Both the position numbers and the translations under genes were made by a program. Below are positions 47,514 to 56,700 of a stretch of DNA of 64,000 nucleotides, piece by piece (positions within the stretch are counted from its first letter, which is position 1; each line of letters opens with the position of its first letter). The notes beneath the pieces were generated by a model. The model was not told the origin of the DNA, made no database searches, and was given only the letters and a program-made list of their open reading frames with translations. The DNA comes from Rhodanobacter sp. ANJX3 (lineage in GTDB: Bacteria; Pseudomonadota; Gammaproteobacteria; Xanthomonadales; Rhodanobacteraceae), in NCBI RefSeq assembly GCF_014200755.1, contig NZ_JACHCM010000009.1, positions 36,957 to 100,956 on the forward strand, read 5' to 3'.

Positions 47514-47714
47514 ATGTCTGATCTCTGGGCTATCGGCAAACAGCGCTTCATCAAGGGGCTTCGTGAAGGCTTCTACGAATTTTTTTGCCCAGGGATCGCC
47601 GCGGTGCACTGCGGAAAAATCATCGCTCATGTTTACCTCGAACAACTGGATCGAGCGATGGCCGAGGCGCGTGAGAAAGCCAGCAACACGAAAAAGGTAG
47701 GCGACCGTGAATGA
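47514..47714 (+). CDS. Small element-encoded protein, unknown function
   Basis: A 66-residue protein, partly hydrophobic in the middle (FFCPGIAAVHCGKIIAHVYLE), with a charged C-terminus ending AMAEAREKASNTKK. The next gene has a similar AMAEAQRRYDQK tail, so the two may be related. It overlaps that gene by 8 nt. No family recognised. Confidence 0.55.
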   Translation: MSDLWAIGKQRFIKGLREGFYEFFCPGIAAVHCGKIIAHVYLEQLDRAMAEAREKASNTKKVGDRE

Positions 47715-47922
47715 GTTCCTTCAAGGTATGCGCAACGGCCACCGCAAGGGCACTATGTTGCCGTGGAGCGTAGTGTTGGCTGGTTATTTCGCGCCGTGGT
47801 CAGGCCTAGTACGCGCGATCATTTGGCTGCTGCGCGAAATGTCTGCCTGGCAAGATCAGGCGATGGCTGAAGCGCAACGCCGTTACGACCAGAAGATCGC
47901 CAGCCGCAAACGCAACAACTGA
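47707..47922 (+). CDS. Small membrane protein of the element, unknown function
   Basis: A 71-residue protein with one hydrophobic segment (LPWSVVLAGYFAPWSGLVRAIIWLL) and a charged tail (AMAEAQRRYDQKIASRKR). It overlaps the previous gene by 8 nt and abuts the next open frame, forming a compact run typical of conjugation-associated small genes. Confidence 0.55.
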   Translation: MNEFLQGMRNGHRKGTMLPWSVVLAGYFAPWSGLVRAIIWLLREMSAWQDQAMAEAQRRYDQKIASRKRNN

Positions 47923-48132
47923 ATGGGCTTCTATCTCTACCTGTTGGGCGTGCTCGCCACCGGTGGGTTTTTGGTCTGGAACGGTGCGTGCATCGGATCG
48001 AATGCATCACACGACCGATCGATGATGACCAGTCTGCCGGTCGGCATGATTAACTGCGGCTATTGCCGACGTAAGAAGGCTGTCCTTGGCTGCGCATCTT
48101 CTGTTGATGAAAGTGCTCCAGCAGCACATTGA
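47923..48132 (+). CDS. Small membrane peptide, possibly truncated
   Basis: 69 residues, starting directly after the previous stop, with an N-terminal transmembrane segment (FYLYLLGVLATGGFLVW). Its 3' part overlaps the minus-strand nuclease gene by 83 nt and lacks conserved character. The gene may have been cut when that cargo gene was inserted. Confidence 0.35.
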   Translation: MGFYLYLLGVLATGGFLVWNGACIGSNASHDRSMMTSLPVGMINCGYCRRKKAVLGCASSVDESAPAAH

Positions 48133-50167
48133 AGGTCGAGAACGTCATGCGAGCGGATAGCCTCGTCCTCACCTCGGTAAGCGATTGCACGCTGTCCAAT
48201 AGGACGTCGAGCTGGGCCACGCTCGCGGAGCCGGCATTGAGCGGATGCGCGTTGATGTGTTGGCCTGTCGCCTCAAGCAGGCGTGTCTCTTTCTGAAACA
48301 AGCGTAGATGCGTGTTGAATTCCTCGACTTGCTTTTTTTTCGTATAGCCAGGATCGCAGGTGAATTGGGCCGACAACAAAGCGTTATAAACGTTCCTAAG
48401 CATCCACCGATCCTGGAGCGCGCCGTGGTCCAGCAGGGTCACCGTGAGGCGCGTGATGTGCCGGTCTCGAAGCTCGAGACTCGTCCCGTCGCGGAAATGT
48501 ATCGCGCCCACACTTCGCAAAATACGCTCATGCCTGAGAGCCTGAGCTTGAGAAGCAAACAAGCCACCTGCAAAATCAAGTAGCGCATCGCCCTGCATGC
48601 CAGTCATGGCGCCCCGCGTTAGCGCCTTCGCTTTGCACTCGACAAGGATGATATTTTCCTCATCCTCGAAAACGAGATCGCACTCGCCGGCACCTTGTTC
48701 ACCCAGATCATAGATCGCGCTCTCGAAGCTCGGTTGAAAGTCGTGCTTGGTGAATATGTATTTCGTTAGCCGCTCTGCCGCATCGCCTCTCAGACGGGCG
48801 ATTTCCTGATCGGTCTTGTTGGTTCTCCAAGCTGCGAATGTGGCTTCGAACAGGGCTGGGCCCAGTACCGAGGCCGCCGGCAGAACAACGCTGTTTCCCT
48901 TGAGCAGAATGAGCGGCTTGAAGATTACGTCAGGACCCGCGGCCCCGAAGGGGGAGCGATAGTGCTTGTTGGCCTCTCCCTCTTTGTGCGCAAAGAACGG
49001 CAACATGGACTTAAATATCCCCAGGTCGAAGCCGGTTTCAACCAACCTGGAGATCGGTACGACCTGAGTGCCAGGTGCGGCGTGCGCTTTAAGAACCTGG
49101 GCCAGCTCTATTGCATCCGCAACGTTCCAGCCGAGCCGCTGCTTCATATCGCCATCGAAGCTTTCACCGAAAAAAATGGTGAGAAACTGAGGCGTGAAGC
49201 TGAGGTGCCACTGACGAAGAGAGAAGCAGTGGTCGTAGTGAGCGACCTCTCGCAGTCCATCCTCCAAGGTTTCGGCGTTCAATCCTAAAAAAGCAAATTG
49301 TGAGTAGGATTCGAGATCGAGCATCGCCACGAGATCGCGCGCTAGGCAGACGGCCTTGTCCCAGAAGGACCTAGCATTGCGTTCGTTGGATCCCAGGGCC
49401 GGCAGCTTGACGGCAATGTTATAGAGCAGACCGATCGGCAATCCCGGGGGCCGATAGCCAAGGCCGCCGGCATATTTCCTGCCGAATAGAATTTGCTCGT
49501 AGGCGTAGTCTTGGGTCTCTAGGGCCACCCGCATGATATTCGAGAGCGCGTTGAGAGAGCCTACGCGCTGGAGGCATTTCCAAATTTGCCCGACGATATT
49601 TTCGATAACCTCAGGGCTGATCTGGTATCGGCCTGAGCGGATTGAAAAGGCGTAGCCGAACCGTTTGATCCGAGTCGCTGCGTCCGCAACCGCCTTGGTG
49701 CGAGCGTTGGAAAAAGGAAATCGCTTCAAGACCGTGAAGGCGCGGCCTATAAGCATGGCTTCCAGCCAGGCCGACTCATTGTCGAGTGCTTTCACGAAGG
49801 CAGTGACTTGCGGGGACGGAGATGCGCCTGGTTGAACGGGCCCAGATGGAATCCTCGTTCCGTCGGGCTGAGCAATTCCGGGCAGGCAAGCCGCAATGTT
49901 GTTGAGCGCCTCGGCGATCGGTTCGCTCACGTTATCCAGCACATTTGCCAAAAAGAAATGATTGGCTAGAGAGCGCACGGTGCCAACCGTTTGGTCAGTA
50001 TTCTCCAAGACGATTAATAAATCGAAGAGTCGGTCCGGTGCGTGTTGTAGGCTCTGATAGGCTTCCAAAGCCTTATTCGCAGCAGCTTCATCTTTCATCG
50101 GCACGGTTGTGGCGGAATCCAGATAAATCGCTCTCAGCTTTTGCACCTGATCGTCCAGGTCCTGCAT
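48050..50167 (-). CDS. PD-(D/E)XK nuclease-like protein, candidate defence cargo
   Basis: A 705-residue protein with no signal peptide. A restriction-endonuclease-like core is visible at about 460-515: E465 (AAERLTKYIF), D497 (GECDLVFEDEENI) and E510-C-K512 (ILVECKAKAL), the D...E-x-K pattern of PD-(D/E)XK nucleases. The first 450 residues are mostly helical and unrecognised. ATG 50167 has AAGGAGA upstream. It is the only large minus-strand gene within the element, a position typical of cargo. An anti-phage or anti-plasmid role is a reasonable guess, not shown. Confidence 0.75.
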   Translation of the reverse strand: MQDLDDQVQKLRAIYLDSATTVPMKDEAAANKALEAYQSLQHAPDRLFDLLIVLENTDQTVGTVRSLANHFFLANVLDNVSEPIAEALNNIAACLPGIAQPDGTRIPSGPVQPGASPSPQVTAFVKALDNESAWLEAMLIGRAFTVLKRFPFSNARTKAVADAATRIKRFGYAFSIRSGRYQISPEVIENIVGQIWKCLQRVGSLNALSNIMRVALETQDYAYEQILFGRKYAGGLGYRPPGLPIGLLYNIAVKLPALGSNERNARSFWDKAVCLARDLVAMLDLESYSQFAFLGLNAETLEDGLREVAHYDHCFSLRQWHLSFTPQFLTIFFGESFDGDMKQRLGWNVADAIELAQVLKAHAAPGTQVVPISRLVETGFDLGIFKSMLPFFAHKEGEANKHYRSPFGAAGPDVIFKPLILLKGNSVVLPAASVLGPALFEATFAAWRTNKTDQEIARLRGDAAERLTKYIFTKHDFQPSFESAIYDLGEQGAGECDLVFEDEENIILVECKAKALTRGAMTGMQGDALLDFAGGLFASQAQALRHERILRSVGAIHFRDGTSLELRDRHITRLTVTLLDHGALQDRWMLRNVYNALLSAQFTCDPGYTKKKQVEEFNTHLRLFQKETRLLEATGQHINAHPLNAGSASVAQLDVLLDSVQSLTEVRTRLSARMTFSTFNVLLEHFHQQKMRSQGQPSYVGNSRS

Positions 50168-50474
50168 CCGGGTCTCCTTGAGGCTGGATGTTTCATGATG
50201 GGTGGCTCCGTAAATTTAAACGAGCCCCGCATGCTGGTTGTGGCAAGGCATATTGAATCAGCTACGCAAAAAATTAGCTTCCCCGCGGCTTACTATTGCA
50301 CTGCAGTCCGTCAGATGGTTGTAGCCAAGGATTGGCGGCCGGCCGCTCCTGCCGATTCCTGCCGGTGGACTGATCATGATCGATTGGTGGTACTGATCAA
50401 TTCCGTCGGTGTGCGCAGAACGGTTGCTTCCAGAACCGCGATCGTGACTCCGAATCTGTGCAGGATCGCGAAAA
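50168..50474. promoter_or_regulatory. Divergent intergenic region between cargo and transfer genes
   Basis: Separates the minus-strand nuclease gene from the plus-strand transfer operon and should hold promoters for both. Two copies of actgatca (about 50370-50400), next to tgatcatgatc, could be regulator sites. No gene is supported. Confidence 0.35.
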
Positions 50475-50523
50475 CTCCTGTTGATAGGGGGCAACAATTT
50501 CTGCTGCCCCCTATCAACAGGAG
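50475..50523 (+). promoter_or_regulatory. 19-bp hairpin covering the ribosome binding site of the next gene
   Basis: Arms 50475-50493 and 50505-50523 pair perfectly around an 11-nt loop. The right arm includes five of six bases of the AGGAGG Shine-Dalgarno (50519-50524) for the gene at 50530, so the structure would block initiation when folded. Confidence 0.65.
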
Positions 50524-50529
50524 GACAGC

Positions 50530-51438
50530 ATGGATCACGAAACCCTCGCTCAGCGCGCACAAGATTGGGCACGGCGCCAACCGCGCGCATTTCTGATCCC
50601 CGTCGCGTTCATCGCGATCGTCGTTTTGCTATCACTCGCTTCGGCGGCGCGAAGGGGACTCTCTCGAACTACACCCGTGCCCGAGCACGCGCCAGTTGCG
50701 GAAGTTGTCCCTCATGAGCCACTGGCGCCGGCTCCGGTAATCAAACCACCTGTGGCCCCGCCGGTGGCGGTAGCACAGCCGCCGGCGGTAGGGGGTGGCG
50801 TTGCACTAGCGCCTGCACCGACAGAAGCAATCCGTGGCACCCCAAGCCCGGTTCCGCAGGTAATGGCCAAGCCGTCCGCGCCACCCCCCGGCATCGCGCC
50901 AGGCTGGGTCGAGTCTTCAACATTCCAGCGTAACCAATTCGGTCAACTCTCCCAGGTGGAGTCTGTTGCGGTAACGGCTCAACTGACTGAATTCCAGTCG
51001 GAGAATCCTGCGCGTGGTGGCCCGGACTGGGCGCAGAAATTTCAAGGCTGGTTCAAGCTCGATGCGCCCAAATCGATCTCAATTCTGCGTGCCGCTGCAG
51101 GGGTGGGTACGGTGGAAGCCACCATTGACGGCCAGCCGCTGGGGCAGCCGTTATCCCTTGCCAACGAACCGGCGTCGCAGACGGCCACGCTCAATCTCAA
51201 TACGGGGTGGCACACGTTCGTCATTCAAGTGAGCCGGGGTGGTTTCCAGGGGGCCAGTACGGGCATCGACATGCAGATCGCAGTGGGTGATGGCACCACC
51301 TCGCCGGTGCCGATGGTGCCCTATGCCGTGCCGTCTGGAAATGGTGGCGATACCAACCACCCGGCCAACGTGCAGCCCTCGACGCCGGCGAAGCTTTCAG
51401 TAGTGGCTGCGCCTGCAAAAGGAGCGAACCATGAATAA
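50530..51438 (+). CDS. Single-pass membrane protein with Pro-rich linker, unknown function
   Basis: 302 residues: a short basic N-terminus, one transmembrane segment (FLIPVAFIAIVVLLSLAS, about 21-38), a long Pro/Ala/Val linker to about 130, then a beta-rich domain (FKLDAPKSISI, NTGWHTFVIQV). Topology is N-in, with the C-terminal domain in the periplasm. Overlaps the AAA+ gene by 8 nt. Position in a mobilisation operon suggests a transfer-related envelope protein; no family assigned. Confidence 0.65.
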   Translation: MDHETLAQRAQDWARRQPRAFLIPVAFIAIVVLLSLASAARRGLSRTTPVPEHAPVAEVVPHEPLAPAPVIKPPVAPPVAVAQPPAVGGGVALAPAPTEAIRGTPSPVPQVMAKPSAPPPGIAPGWVESSTFQRNQFGQLSQVESVAVTAQLTEFQSENPARGGPDWAQKFQGWFKLDAPKSISILRAAAGVGTVEATIDGQPLGQPLSLANEPASQTATLNLNTGWHTFVIQVSRGGFQGASTGIDMQIAVGDGTTSPVPMVPYAVPSGNGGDTNHPANVQPSTPAKLSVVAAPAKGANHE

Positions 51439-52795
51439 CCCGAACCTCAATGTGACTATGCCTCAGGGTTTGTCACGCGTCCGTATCGCAGTTGGTGTTG
51501 TGGTCGCGTTCCTTTTTCTTTCGCATCTTGAAGATCTCGCTGGCGGGCTGCTGACAGCGTCAGTAGCACTGGTTTATGCCCGTCTGCGGCGCTGGCCAGA
51601 GGTGAAGTTCCGGTACTACTTCTCAACATTGAAATTGGCGCTCCCCGGCTGCGCCTTTGTCGCGGGCGCTAGTGCCCAAGTGGCGCTCTTTTCACTCGAT
51701 CAACCTGGCTTAGGAATCGGTGCTGCGCTAGCCGCCGCAGTTGCCGTTGCGGCACTCATTCTCATCCTCGAAGGCAAAGTTATGAAGAACATTTTCGACC
51801 TCGTACCCACCGACCAGCAAGACCAGTTGGACGATTTCCTCGGTGCCAAGGCGCCACAGGGTCAGCGCGCTGATTTTTCTCACCTAGACCCCGTGCGCGT
51901 GGAAGGATTTTTGCGCGATCGAGTGATTGGCCAAAACTCGGTCGTGCATGAATGCGTGCAGACAGCGTTCCGACGGGTGAGGCTGGCACGCTCCAACAAG
52001 CCGGTCATGACCGCGCTATTTGTGGGTGCCACAGGCGCAGGGAAAACCGAGCTGGCGAAGGCGTTGGCAGCCGAACTTTTCGCCGGGCGAATGATTCGCG
52101 TGGATTGCAATGAATTGAGCGCCGAGCACGGCGTGCAGCGACTGATCGGAGCACCTCCGGGCTACGCCGGTTCGGAGGATGGCGGGCAGCTCTGCCGCGC
52201 CATCGGACGGTTTGGCACAGGGTTGATTTTGCTGGACGAAATCGAGAAGGCGCATCCCGTGGTGTTGAAGACGGTGATGGGTCTTTTGGACGAGGCAAGA
52301 TTGACCGAACAATCGACCGGGCAGGTCTATGACGCATCGGGCTTCATGATCGTGCTGACCAGCAACGCTAAGCAGGCCGAAATCGGCAAGATCGCGGCAG
52401 CGACCGCCGATTCTTCCGAACGCACGCGCAAGGTCAAGGACGAGCTGAAAAGCAGCGGATTTCTGCCTGAAGTGCTGGCACGTCTGGATGCCATTTTTCC
52501 TTTTGAACCTCTGAGCCGTCGGGCGCTCGCCGCCATCGTGGGCCGCTTCCTGATGGGCATCGCGGGGGAGGCTGGCGTCGAGGTGGTGAGTGTTGATGCG
52601 GAACTGTTGATCGATCTCGTCGCCAAGGCCGAGAAGCTCTCGGACTACGGTGTCCGTGAGGTGGTGCGGGCGGTCGAGAGTGCCGTGGTCGATCAACTGC
52701 TCGACCTCAAAGATCGCGGGGTCTCCCATGTTGCGATTCGCGTTGAAAACAGCCGTGTCGTCGTCCATCCGGCGACGAGGGCGGTAGCGATCTGA
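51431..52795 (+). CDS. Membrane-anchored AAA+ ATPase (ClpB/ClpA second-domain type)
   Basis: 454 residues. N-terminal hydrophobic segments at about 17-50 and 68-115 anchor it. From 150 on it resembles the Clp D2 AAA+ module: VIGQNSVVHE, Walker A G199-ATGAGKT, pore loop GYAGSEDGG, Walker B LILLDEIEKAH (265-275), sensor IVLTSNA, and a C-terminal small domain with LDAIFPFEPL and DYGVREVVRAVES. It lacks a ClpP-binding loop as far as can be seen. Likely a membrane remodelling or unfolding ATPase of the element. Confidence 0.82.
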   Translation: MNNPNLNVTMPQGLSRVRIAVGVVVAFLFLSHLEDLAGGLLTASVALVYARLRRWPEVKFRYYFSTLKLALPGCAFVAGASAQVALFSLDQPGLGIGAALAAAVAVAALILILEGKVMKNIFDLVPTDQQDQLDDFLGAKAPQGQRADFSHLDPVRVEGFLRDRVIGQNSVVHECVQTAFRRVRLARSNKPVMTALFVGATGAGKTELAKALAAELFAGRMIRVDCNELSAEHGVQRLIGAPPGYAGSEDGGQLCRAIGRFGTGLILLDEIEKAHPVVLKTVMGLLDEARLTEQSTGQVYDASGFMIVLTSNAKQAEIGKIAAATADSSERTRKVKDELKSSGFLPEVLARLDAIFPFEPLSRRALAAIVGRFLMGIAGEAGVEVVSVDAELLIDLVAKAEKLSDYGVREVVRAVESAVVDQLLDLKDRGVSHVAIRVENSRVVVHPATRAVAI

Positions 52796-52840
52796 TCGCC
52801 AAAACTTCAACAGGTACAGACAACAAATGAGGACGCGAAC

Positions 52841-53062
52841 ATGAGCAAGAAGATCGATGCCATCGAAGCCAAAATCGCCAAGCTGCGCGAGCAACTCAAA
52901 GCGGAGCAAGCCGCTGATCGTGAGCGAGACGAGCGGGAGCTTTTGCGCCTCGCTCGGGCTGCAGGGTGCACGCGTGACCTGATTCGTATCGCACAGCAAA
53001 AAGCAACTGCTGCGGCGAAGGCTTCGGTTGTGAAGTCGGGTGCGGAGACGAAGCCGGCATGA
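52841..53062 (+). CDS. Small coiled-coil protein, possible relaxosome accessory
   Basis: 73 residues, strongly charged, with heptad-like repeats in the first half (IDAIEAKIAKLREQLKAEQ). A basic, Ala-rich tail follows. Placed just before the oriT candidate and the relaxase accessory gene. No family recognised; the role is inferred from context. Confidence 0.55.
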   Translation: MSKKIDAIEAKIAKLREQLKAEQAADRERDERELLRLARAAGCTRDLIRIAQQKATAAAKASVVKSGAETKPA

Positions 53063-53363
53063 GCATCGGATCTGTGAAAACGGAGATTCATTCCCGCTAC
53101 GCGGGGCCCGGAAAGTCGCGGACGAGTCCGCTTGCTCGCTCGCTGCGCTCGTTCGCACACACCATGCACGGCTGCGCCACCGCCTTCGGCGCTCAAACCC
53201 CGGCAAATCCAGCGGTGATGCGGGTTGTGGATGACGGCATGGGAGCCGTCGCTTTTTGCCGTCAATGTGCCGTCACAACACCCTGAAACCGTGTTGCAGC
53301 GCGGTTTCAGGTGCCGCCGCCATGCCGTCATGGCTCGCGGCCAAATCGTGGAGAAAAACAGCC
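53063..53363. other. Candidate origin of transfer (oriT) region
   Basis: A non-coding stretch between two small mobilisation genes and upstream of the relaxase. It holds several inverted repeats: gcggac/gtccgc (53118-53131), a gacggca...tgccgtc pair around 53230-53270, and a perfect 10-bp pair CCTGAAACCG (53282-53291)/CGGTTTCAGG (53302-53311). Relaxases of this family nick near such repeats, but I cannot place the nic site. Confidence 0.45.
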
Positions 53364-53702
53364 ATGCAGGACGAGAAGAAACTCACGTTACGCGTGTCGC
53401 CGGAGAACGCGGAGGCGATCGCAAGGCATGCCGCGAATCTCGGCATGTCGATCAACGCCTACCTCACTGCATCCGCGCTTGAGCGCGGTTCAGCCGATGA
53501 GCGGGATGAACTGCTTTTGGAGCAACTCCATGCCATGCGTGATGAGCAAAACGCACAGTTCGCCGAATTTAAGGCGGAGCTGACGGAGGCGATCTCGGCG
53601 ACGTTGGCGACTGAACTCAACGCAAGCGCGGTGCGTATCAATGCCGGGCTCCAGAAGTTCACCCAGTGGGCGGAAGCACGTTGGCCTACGGATCGGAAGT
53701 GA
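53364..53702 (+). CDS. Ribbon-helix-helix relaxosome accessory protein
   Basis: 112 residues. The first 45 resemble an Arc/MobC-type RHH (KLTLRVSPENAEAIARHAANLGMSINAYL), followed by a long coiled-coil helix. ATG 53364 has GGAG upstream; the longer frame to 53256 looks non-coding. It ends 13 nt before the relaxase start, the usual place for an oriT-binding partner such as TrwA/TraY types. Confidence 0.7.
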   Translation: MQDEKKLTLRVSPENAEAIARHAANLGMSINAYLTASALERGSADERDELLLEQLHAMRDEQNAQFAEFKAELTEAISATLATELNASAVRINAGLQKFTQWAEARWPTDRK

Positions 53703-53715
53703 GGAGGTTTCGAGC

Positions 53716-56700
53716 ATGATCGGTGTAACGAAAATCGGCAATGCCGCCCAAGCATTCGACTACTACAGCGAGCGTGACGATTACTACCTGTCCGACCAAA
53801 GCGCGGCTGCGTGGTATGGGCGTGGTGCAACGGAATTGGGTTTGTGCAGAGACATCAATCCGATCGAGTTCCGTGATGTGCTGGCTGGCACGTTTGGAGC
53901 GGCGGCTGTCAAGAATCCTCATCGTCATACGCCAGGATGGGATGTGACTTTCAGCGCGCCAAAGAGCGTGAGCATTGCGGCGCTGGTGAACAAGGATGAA
54001 CGCTTGACGGCTGCACACGACACGGCTGTCCGGGCGGCGCTCGATCACATCGAAGTGCACGCGATCATCACTCGCCAGCGCGATATGGCCGACGGCTACG
54101 CATACCGAAATACCGGAAACCTTGTCGCCGGTGTCGTCCGTCATTCGACGTCGCGGAACCTTGATCCACAGCTCCACAGTCATGCGGTGATTGCCAACTC
54201 GACGTACGATCCGGTTACAGGGCGTTGGACTAGCATCGACAGCCGGCAAGGGCTCTATTCCGCCCAGGTCGAGGCCAACAATGTTTACATGAACGCACTC
54301 GCTGCCGGAGCGCGGCAAGCCGGCTATAACGTCGATTGGACGGTGCATGACGGCGGGGCCGTCAGCTTTGAGTTACGGGAGGTTCCCAAGGAACTGTGCA
54401 ACGATTTTTCGAGCCGAAGGAACGAGATCGATGCTGCCTTGGCCGAGCGGGGCCTGAGTCGTGAGGATGCGAGTGCAGCGGCCCGTGAGGCCGCCACACT
54501 CGATACGCGCAAGGCGAAAGAACACCTTCCGCCGGGGCAGCTGCATCAACGCTGGGAAGCGCAAGCGGTGCAAGTGGGATTTGCTCTCGGTCGTCGACCT
54601 TCCGGCCGGGACTTGGCTGGCGATTTCGAGCATACCGTGGTGGCTGCGGATACTGCCGTCCGTGATGCAATTACCCACCTTTCTGAACGCGAGACGCGCT
54701 TCACTGCGCGCCAGATTCTTGCGGCAGCCCGGACGTTTTCACAGGGCAGGGCTGATGAATTCACGCTGGGAAAAGCGGTTCAACTCGCTTGTACGAACGG
54801 AGGGCTGATCTCCCGCGAGACGCTACAAGACGTGCCTGGCGGTCGCCGCGAATACGTAGCTGGGTTTACCACCCGAGCGGGCGAGGAAACCGAACGGCAG
54901 ATGCTGGCGGCAGCGAAGACTATCGCTGTGGCCGGCGAAGGCCAGATGCGGATCGGAGAGAAACAGCGCGGCGACAATTCAAAGGCCTCCATTGATGCGG
55001 CGATTGAGCGTCAGGAGGCGCGCAGTGGTCATCCGTTCTCCGAGGAGCAGCGGGCGGCTGTGCAAGGCATCCTGTCGAGCGAAAGTGGCCTCCATGTGAT
55101 TCAGGGATTCGCCGGCACCGCCAAGACAACCACTGTGCTCGCCACTGTTTCGGAGGCAGCACGGGAAGCGGGCTGGACGGTACGGGCACTCGCGCCGACC
55201 AACAGCGCGGCCCAAACCTTGGGCGATGCCATTGGTGCGGAAGCACAGACTGTCGCGGCGGCCAACCATTCCCGTGAACGCGCAGGCCAGCATGGGCAGC
55301 GTGAGGTCTGGATCGTGGACGAGGCAGGCATGGTGAGCGCCGGCGACAAACGCGACTTGCTCCAGCTTGCGCGGGAGCGCGGCGCGCGCGTCATTCTCGT
55401 TGGTGATGACCGGCAGATCGGTAGCGTGGGGGCGGGGGCCGCCTTCGAGCAGATCAAGGCGGTCCACCTCGATGCAACCCACGAACTGACCGACATCAAA
55501 CGCCAGCGGAGTGAGCGTCTCCGCGGAGCTGTCTACGATGCGCTGAATGGACAGGTGGCCGATGCGCTCGACAAGGTGGATGTGCGCGAGCATGCCTCGG
55601 CAGATGAGGCGGCGAAGTGTGTCGCTGATGACTACATGCGCGAGACGGCTGCGGGGAGGGACACCCTCGTTGTGACACTTTCTCGTGCCGACCGCGATGC
55701 GGTCAATGAGGCAATCCAGCAGTGTCGCGTGGACGTTGGTGAAGTCCAGAACACGCGGCCGGTTACTACGCTGCGAGACCGGCAGATGACCGAAAAGGAA
55801 CGGGCTGACGCCGCTCGGTATCACGTTGGCGATGTCATTGAGGCTGGGCGGGACTATCGTGGTGGCCCGAAACGGGGCGAGCTGGCTGAGGTTGTCCGAA
55901 TCGAGAGCGGTCGGATCACTGCACAGTGCTCGGATGGTCGCGAGTGGACGTTCGATCCAGCCAAATCGAACAGGCTTCAGGTGAACGAGGCAGTGCAATC
56001 TCGGATTGGCACCGGGGACAGGATCGTTGCCAAAGGGGCTATCCGTACCGAAGCTGGGGAGCGGATCAAGAATGGCGCGGATTTGGTTGTTGATTGCGTG
56101 CGGGACGATGGCCGGATTGAGGCCACGGATACTGCTGGCCGACGTCACACTATCGACGCCAGGCAGGGGGCGAAGATCGACTTGGCCTATGCGCAGACTG
56201 CCAACCAGGCGCAGGGGCGGACGGTAGATGTGGTGATCGCCAATATGCGATCGGGGCAGCGCAAGTTGGCGGATCAACAGCGCACCTACGTCGCACTTTC
56301 CCGTGCGCGGGAAAGTGCCATTGTCCACACCGATGATCGGAAGAAGCTTGCGGCACAGATCGAGAGTCATTCCGGCAGGAAGGAAACGGCGATGAAGGCG
56401 GGCGATATTTCAGTCGAAAGCCAGAATGGTGGCCGGCGTTCGGCGTCAGTGACGCCTGACGCTGAACGTCGGCCCGCGCGCGTAGCGCGCAGCCAACAAG
56501 TCGAGCGAGAGGGCTCGGGTGAACAGCTGCGAAGCAGCAAGTTGCAGCGGTATGCCAGTGCGGCGGGGCACGCCATTGGGGCGGGTGCTGAGCGCCTAGG
56601 AAATCGGATTCGGGACTACTCCGCCAAGGCACCACGGCGGCGATTTGATCGCACTACAAAGCAAATGCTCCGCAACATCGACAAGCAGGCGCAGGCAAAA

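Noticed and set aside
53059..53286. 75-codon frame overlapping the end of the coiled-coil gene
   Set aside because: Composition looks non-coding, and it spans inverted repeats that better fit an oriT.
54979..56370. Minus-strand open frame opposite the relaxase helicase domain
   Set aside because: Fully contained opposite conserved helicase motifs, with no own Shine-Dalgarno or domain.
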